From the NCBI GenBank assembly GCA_040752025.1, contig JBFMFR010000009.1, positions 76,884-140,883 of the forward strand: 64,000 nucleotides of DNA, given 5' to 3'. Shown here piece by piece: positions 60,633-64,000 of the stretch. The translations under genes and the position numbers were made by a program. This DNA is from JBFMFR01 sp040752025 (GTDB taxonomy: Bacteria; Chloroflexota; Anaerolineae; Anaerolineales; UBA4823). Under the pieces are notes generated by a model. The model had not been told where the DNA came from, did no database searches, and worked only from the letters and a program-made list of their open reading frames with translations. Numbering within the stretch: the stretch's first letter is position 1; every line of letters begins with the position of its first letter.

Positions 60633-61106
60633 ATGGCGAAGTGGACTGGTTGGCTGAAGGGGCTGCTGTACCTGGCGGGGGTGGGGATGGCGGCGGCGGG
60701 CTGCTTCCTGCCGTGGATGTACTGGGCGGTGGGGGATGTGGTGCGCTTCACCCGGAGCCTGGCGGGGATCGAGGTGAACCCGGGGGGCCGGCCGCTGGTG
60801 GAGGATCACGGCGGGGTCCTGCTGCTGGCCCTGTGCGCCGGGTGCCTGGGAGCAGCGGTGTGGGGCCACCTGCGGCCGGCCCGCCTGGCGCGCTGGACGG
60901 CGATGGGCTGCGCAGCGGCGCTGCTGCTGGCGGCGGCGGCGCAGGCGGTGAACATCCAGGGCACTATCCAGGAGATCTACGAGCGTACGCCGCCGATGGC
61001 CCTGGGAGGCGCATGGCCCGGGGAGGGGCTGTGGTGGCTGGCGGCGGGGGCGGCGGCGATGGTGATGGCGGAGATTATTCCAAGAGAAAAGAAAATGGGA
61101 GCCTGA
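60633..61106 (+). CDS. Small four-helix membrane protein of unknown function
   Basis: A 157-residue protein with four helices (about 9-32, 58-77, 86-104, 130-150) and an external loop rich in Gly and Pro between the third and fourth. It is not recognised. ATG 60633 lies 5 bases after AGGAGG. It is followed after 2 bases by the multi-GAF protein gene, so both are co-transcribed, and it may serve as a membrane partner. GC content and G-ending codons are high. Confidence 0.75.
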   Translation: MAKWTGWLKGLLYLAGVGMAAAGCFLPWMYWAVGDVVRFTRSLAGIEVNPGGRPLVEDHGGVLLLALCAGCLGAAVWGHLRPARLARWTAMGCAAALLLAAAAQAVNIQGTIQEIYERTPPMALGGAWPGEGLWWLAAGAAAMVMAEIIPREKKMGA

Positions 61107-61108
61107 GC

Positions 61109-63763
61109 ATGCCTGAAAATGACGAGATTTTTCGGCTGCACGCCGAGCTGCAGGAGCGCCACCGGCAAGCCTCGGTGCTCAACCGGGTGATGATGGCGGG
61201 GGCTTCGCACCTGGAGGTGGAGGCGATCCTGGAGAGCATGTGCCGCGAGCTGGCCCAGGCGCTGGAGCTGCCCCAGGCGGCGGCGGCGCTGCTGGAAGAA
61301 GACGGGGACAACCTGCGGGTGGTGGCCGAATACCTGGAACCCGGCCGCCCGAGCGGGATGGGGGCGGTGATGCCGCTGCAAGGCAACCCGGCAGGCCAGT
61401 ACGTGTTGGAAAAAGGGATCCCGCTGGCCTGCGAAGACGCTCAAAATGACCCGCGCATGGCGGCGATCCACGACCTGATGCGGCAGCGCGGCACGGTCTC
61501 GATGCTGATCGTGCCGCTGGCGGCGCGCGGGCAGATCATCGGAACCTTGGGATTGGACGCGGTCCAGCCGAGACGGTTCAGCCAGGAGGAGATCAACCTG
61601 GCGACGAACGTGGCGACGGCGGCGGCGCAGGTGCTGGAAAACGCCCGGCTGCTGGCCGAAACCCGGCGGCAGGCGCAGCAGACGGAGGCCTTGCTGGCTA
61701 CTTCGCGGGCAATCTCGACACTGGAGCTGCATGCAGTGCTGGAAACGATCGCCAGCCAGGCCAGGCAATTGTTCGCGGCGGACGGGGCACGCATCCACCT
61801 GCTGGAGGCAGACGGAGAGACTCTGCGGTGCGTGGTGGCGCAGCACCTGCGGGCCGAGGAGGTGATGAAGCTGACGCTGCGCAAAGGGGAGGGGTTCACC
61901 GGGAGAGTGGCGGCCAGCGGGCAGGCGGAGATGGTCAATAACAGCCTGGGCAGCCCGGGCGGGGTGCAGGTGCCGGGCACGCCCGAAGAGGATGAGGCGC
62001 TGGCGCTGGCGCCGCTCAAACACCATCACAGCCTGACCGGGGTGATGACGGTGAGCCGGCTGGGGAGCCAACGGCCATTCCACAGCGAGGATTTGCGCCT
62101 GTTGGAGGCTTTCGCCGAGCAGGCAGCGCTGGCGATCGAGAACGCGCGCCTGTTCGAAGTGGAGCGGCGGCGCAGCGCGGAGCTCGAAGCGGTGAATCAC
62201 CTGTCGGTCACGCTGCGCAGCGCGCACAACCTGGACGAAATGCTGGCGCTGCTGCTGGATGAAACTCTGGCGGTGCTGGACTGCCAGGCGGGGACCATTA
62301 CGCTGTACGAAGCGCAAGAAGACCTGCTGCGGCCGAGGGTGGCGCGCGGCTGGCCGCGCAATCTGCTGGAGGTGCCGCTCAAGCCGGGCGAGGGGATCAC
62401 CGGGCAGTCGTTCGCACGCCGAGAGGCGATCGTTTCGACGGAGTTCGCCGCAGATGGGCGCTTATCCGCCAAGGGCCGGCCGGTGGTGCCGGCGGGATGG
62501 AGCGGGGCGTGCGTGCCGATCTGCACCAGCCAGGAAGCGGTGGGGGTGCTGTTCGTGTCAGCCCGGCTGCCGCGGCAAATTTCGGCGACCGATCTGCACC
62601 TGCTGACGACGCTGTGCGAGATCGCCGGCAACGCGATCCAACGCATGCGCCTGCACGAGCAGACCGAACGGCGAGTGCAGCAGCTTTCGGCGCTGCGGGT
62701 GATCGACCTGGCGATCACTTCGAGCTTCGACCTGCGGGTGACGCTGAGTGTGGTGCTCGACCAGGTGGTCAACCACTTGAAGGTAGATGCGGCGGACGTG
62801 CTGCTGGTGGACCCGCACTCGCGAATGCTGGATTTCGCCGCAGGACGCGGCTTTCGCAGCGACGAGCTGCGCCAGGTGCGCCTGATGCTGGGGGAGGGGC
62901 TGCCGGGGCGCGTGGCGATGGAACGCCGGCCGCTGCACAGCCAGAACCTGGCTTCGGAGGCCGTGTCAACGCAGCGGCGGGCGCTGCTGAGCGAGGAGGG
63001 GTTCCTGGCGTACACCGGGCTGCCGCTGACGGCGCGCGGGCAGCTCAAAGGGGTGCTGGAGGTGTTCCTGCGGCGGCGCGAGGAGATCGAGCCCGACTCG
63101 CTGCGCTTCCTGGAGATGATTGCGGGGCAGGCGGCCATGGCGATCGACAACGCCCGGCTGTTCGAGGATCTTCAGCGCTCGAACCTGGACCTTACGCTGG
63201 CATACGACCGGGCGCTGGAGGCCTGGGGGCAGGCGGTGGAGGTGCACAACCGGGATGAGGCCGGGCACACGCGGCGGGTGACCGAGCTGACGCTGCAAGT
63301 GGCGCGGGCGTTGGGGGTCAAAAACGAGGAGATGGTGCACATGCGGCGCGGGGCGCTGCTGCACGACGTGGGTATGCTGGCGGTGGCGGAGGCGGTGCTG
63401 CACAAAGAGGCGGCGCTGAGCGAGACGGAGCGGCTGGCGCTGCACGCCCATCCCAAATGGGCGCAGGAAATGCTGGGGAGGCTGACTTTCCTGCAGCCGG
63501 CCCTGGCGATCCCGGTGCACCATCACGAGCGCTGGGATGGGTCGGGCTACCCGCAGGGCCTGAAGGGAACGCAAATCCCGCTGGCGGCGCGCATTTTCGC
63601 AGCGGCGGAGGCGTGGACGGTGCTGGGCGAGGGGCGGGCTTACCGCCCGGCGTGGCCCGAGGAGCAGATCCGGAAGTATATGCGGGAGCAGGCGGGGGAG
63701 CGGTATGACCCCGGGGTGGTGGAGGCGCTGTTTAAGGTGGTTGAGGGGGAAGGGGCGAGGTAG
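61109..63763 (+). CDS. Four-GAF protein with degenerate HD-GYP domain
   Basis: An 884-residue cytoplasmic signalling protein. Four GAF-type modules (about 25-165, 190-340, 365-520, 545-690) are followed by an HD-GYP-like domain (about 715-880). The domain keeps HDVG and HHHERWDGSGYPQG, but the Lys after HDxG is Met (HDVGML) and the usual VADxxDA metal motif reads FAAAEAWT. Cyclic-di-GMP hydrolysis may therefore be weak or absent, and a binding or regulatory role is possible. ATG 61109 has GGGAGCC upstream. The reading frame also stays open upstream to 60641, but that overlaps the previous gene in another frame. Downstream is a repeat array. Confidence 0.9.
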   Translation: MPENDEIFRLHAELQERHRQASVLNRVMMAGASHLEVEAILESMCRELAQALELPQAAAALLEEDGDNLRVVAEYLEPGRPSGMGAVMPLQGNPAGQYVLEKGIPLACEDAQNDPRMAAIHDLMRQRGTVSMLIVPLAARGQIIGTLGLDAVQPRRFSQEEINLATNVATAAAQVLENARLLAETRRQAQQTEALLATSRAISTLELHAVLETIASQARQLFAADGARIHLLEADGETLRCVVAQHLRAEEVMKLTLRKGEGFTGRVAASGQAEMVNNSLGSPGGVQVPGTPEEDEALALAPLKHHHSLTGVMTVSRLGSQRPFHSEDLRLLEAFAEQAALAIENARLFEVERRRSAELEAVNHLSVTLRSAHNLDEMLALLLDETLAVLDCQAGTITLYEAQEDLLRPRVARGWPRNLLEVPLKPGEGITGQSFARREAIVSTEFAADGRLSAKGRPVVPAGWSGACVPICTSQEAVGVLFVSARLPRQISATDLHLLTTLCEIAGNAIQRMRLHEQTERRVQQLSALRVIDLAITSSFDLRVTLSVVLDQVVNHLKVDAADVLLVDPHSRMLDFAAGRGFRSDELRQVRLMLGEGLPGRVAMERRPLHSQNLASEAVSTQRRALLSEEGFLAYTGLPLTARGQLKGVLEVFLRRREEIEPDSLRFLEMIAGQAAMAIDNARLFEDLQRSNLDLTLAYDRALEAWGQAVEVHNRDEAGHTRRVTELTLQVARALGVKNEEMVHMRRGALLHDVGMLAVAEAVLHKEAALSETERLALHAHPKWAQEMLGRLTFLQPALAIPVHHHERWDGSGYPQGLKGTQIPLAARIFAAAEAWTVLGEGRAYRPAWPEEQIRKYMREQAGERYDPGVVEALFKVVEGEGAR

Positions 63764-63769
63764 AAGAAG

Positions 63770-64000
63770 CCACGAATTTGACGAATTGGACGAATTTTTT
63801 GGGGGAGAAGGCCACGAATTTGACGAATTGAACGAATTTTTTGGGGGAGGAGGCCACGAATTTTACGAATTGAACGAATTTTTGGGGGGAGGAGGCCACG
63901 AATTTGACGAATTGAACGAATTTTTGGGGGAGAAGGCCACGAATTTTACGAATTGAACGAATTTTTTGGGGGAGGAGGGCACGAATTTTACGAATTGAAC
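63770..64000. repeat. 42-bp tandem repeat array (5-6 copies, runs off the window)
   Basis: The unit CCACGAATTT, then GACGAATTGAACGAATTT and a G-rich end recurs at 63770, 63812, 63854, 63896, 63937 and 63979, nearly always 42 bases apart. Inside each unit ACGAATT repeats at about 9-10 bases. One frame would code a 14-residue repeat of the type HEFDELNEFFGGGG, without a start signal. It is taken as non-coding. Confidence 0.88.

Noticed and set aside
59706..60869. 387-residue open frame on the minus strand
   Set aside because: Only its part starting at 60527 has a ribosome site and AbrB similarity. The rest runs through repeats, the antisense of the protease gene and high-GC sequence with Pro/Ser/Ala-rich nonsense.
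60977..62317. 446-residue minus-strand open frame in the GAF region
   Set aside because: Caused by high GC and G-ending codons on the plus strand; the GAF protein explains the region.
63705..63956. 83-residue repeat protein read from the 42-bp array
   Set aside because: The start lies inside the GAF protein gene in another frame and no ribosome site is present; the repeat itself explains the open frame.
63770..64000. CRISPR array
   Set aside because: Units are contiguous without variable spacers and have no nearby cas genes.

Overview
The window looks like the chromosome of an anaerobic, heterotrophic, lipoprotein-rich member of the Chloroflexota, most likely class Anaerolineae. This is inferred from gene content: two sugar ABC importers whose binding proteins sit on Thr/Pro/Glu/Ala-rich lipoprotein linkers, a pyruvate dehydrogenase without a local E3, a group 4 membrane-bound [NiFe] hydrogenase, an acyl-CoA synthetase/GNAT fusion, many GAF/HD-GYP and hybrid-kinase regulators, and a giant surface protein with lamin-tail repeats. 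No rRNA, tRNA, CRISPR array, transposase or phage gene was seen.

Layout. 1-3.4 kb (minus): a P-type cation ATPase followed by a truncated membrane-protein gene. 3.4-8.6 kb (minus): pdhA-pdhB-pdhC, an unknown 194-residue protein and an MFS transporter. 8.7-16.2 kb: a divergent regulatory/export locus, with a membrane-tethered sigma-like/LysM/propeller protein on minus, facing a YhfC-type intramembrane protease, an ABC exporter, an Ig-like zinc-ribbon protein and a propeller lipoprotein on plus. 16.2-21 kb: a rhodanese, a lipoprotein and an ADP-forming acyl-CoA synthetase/acetyltransferase. 21.1-24.5 kb (minus): sugar ABC importer 1. 24.5-29.7 kb: three signalling proteins. 29.8-37.2 kb: aspartase, a Kef-like antiporter, an SH3-like lipoprotein, an HtrA protease, a HAD phosphatase and a D-2-hydroxyacid dehydrogenase. 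37.3-42.6 kb (minus): a 1765-residue secreted lamin-tail/DUF11/nuclease protein. 42.9-51.3 kb (minus): LacI regulator, sugar ABC importer 2 with unusually extended permeases, a GT-B-like protein and galT. 51.4-60.1 kb (plus): ten-gene hydrogenase operon including its maturation protease. 60-64 kb: tandem repeats, a vapBC remnant, a membrane protein, a four-GAF HD-GYP-like protein and a 42-bp repeat array.

How the parts fit. Imported sugars and galactose feed glycolysis to pyruvate; PDH makes acetyl-CoA; the ADP-forming synthetase can recover ATP from acetyl-CoA; the hydrogenase can dispose of electrons as H2 while pumping ions. The most interesting items are the tethered sigma-like protein facing an intramembrane protease, and an abrupt change of strand composition (C-rich to G-rich plus strand) near 57.6 kb inside the hydrogenase large-subunit gene. 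The second suggests recombination, an assembly join or, less likely, a replication-related switch.
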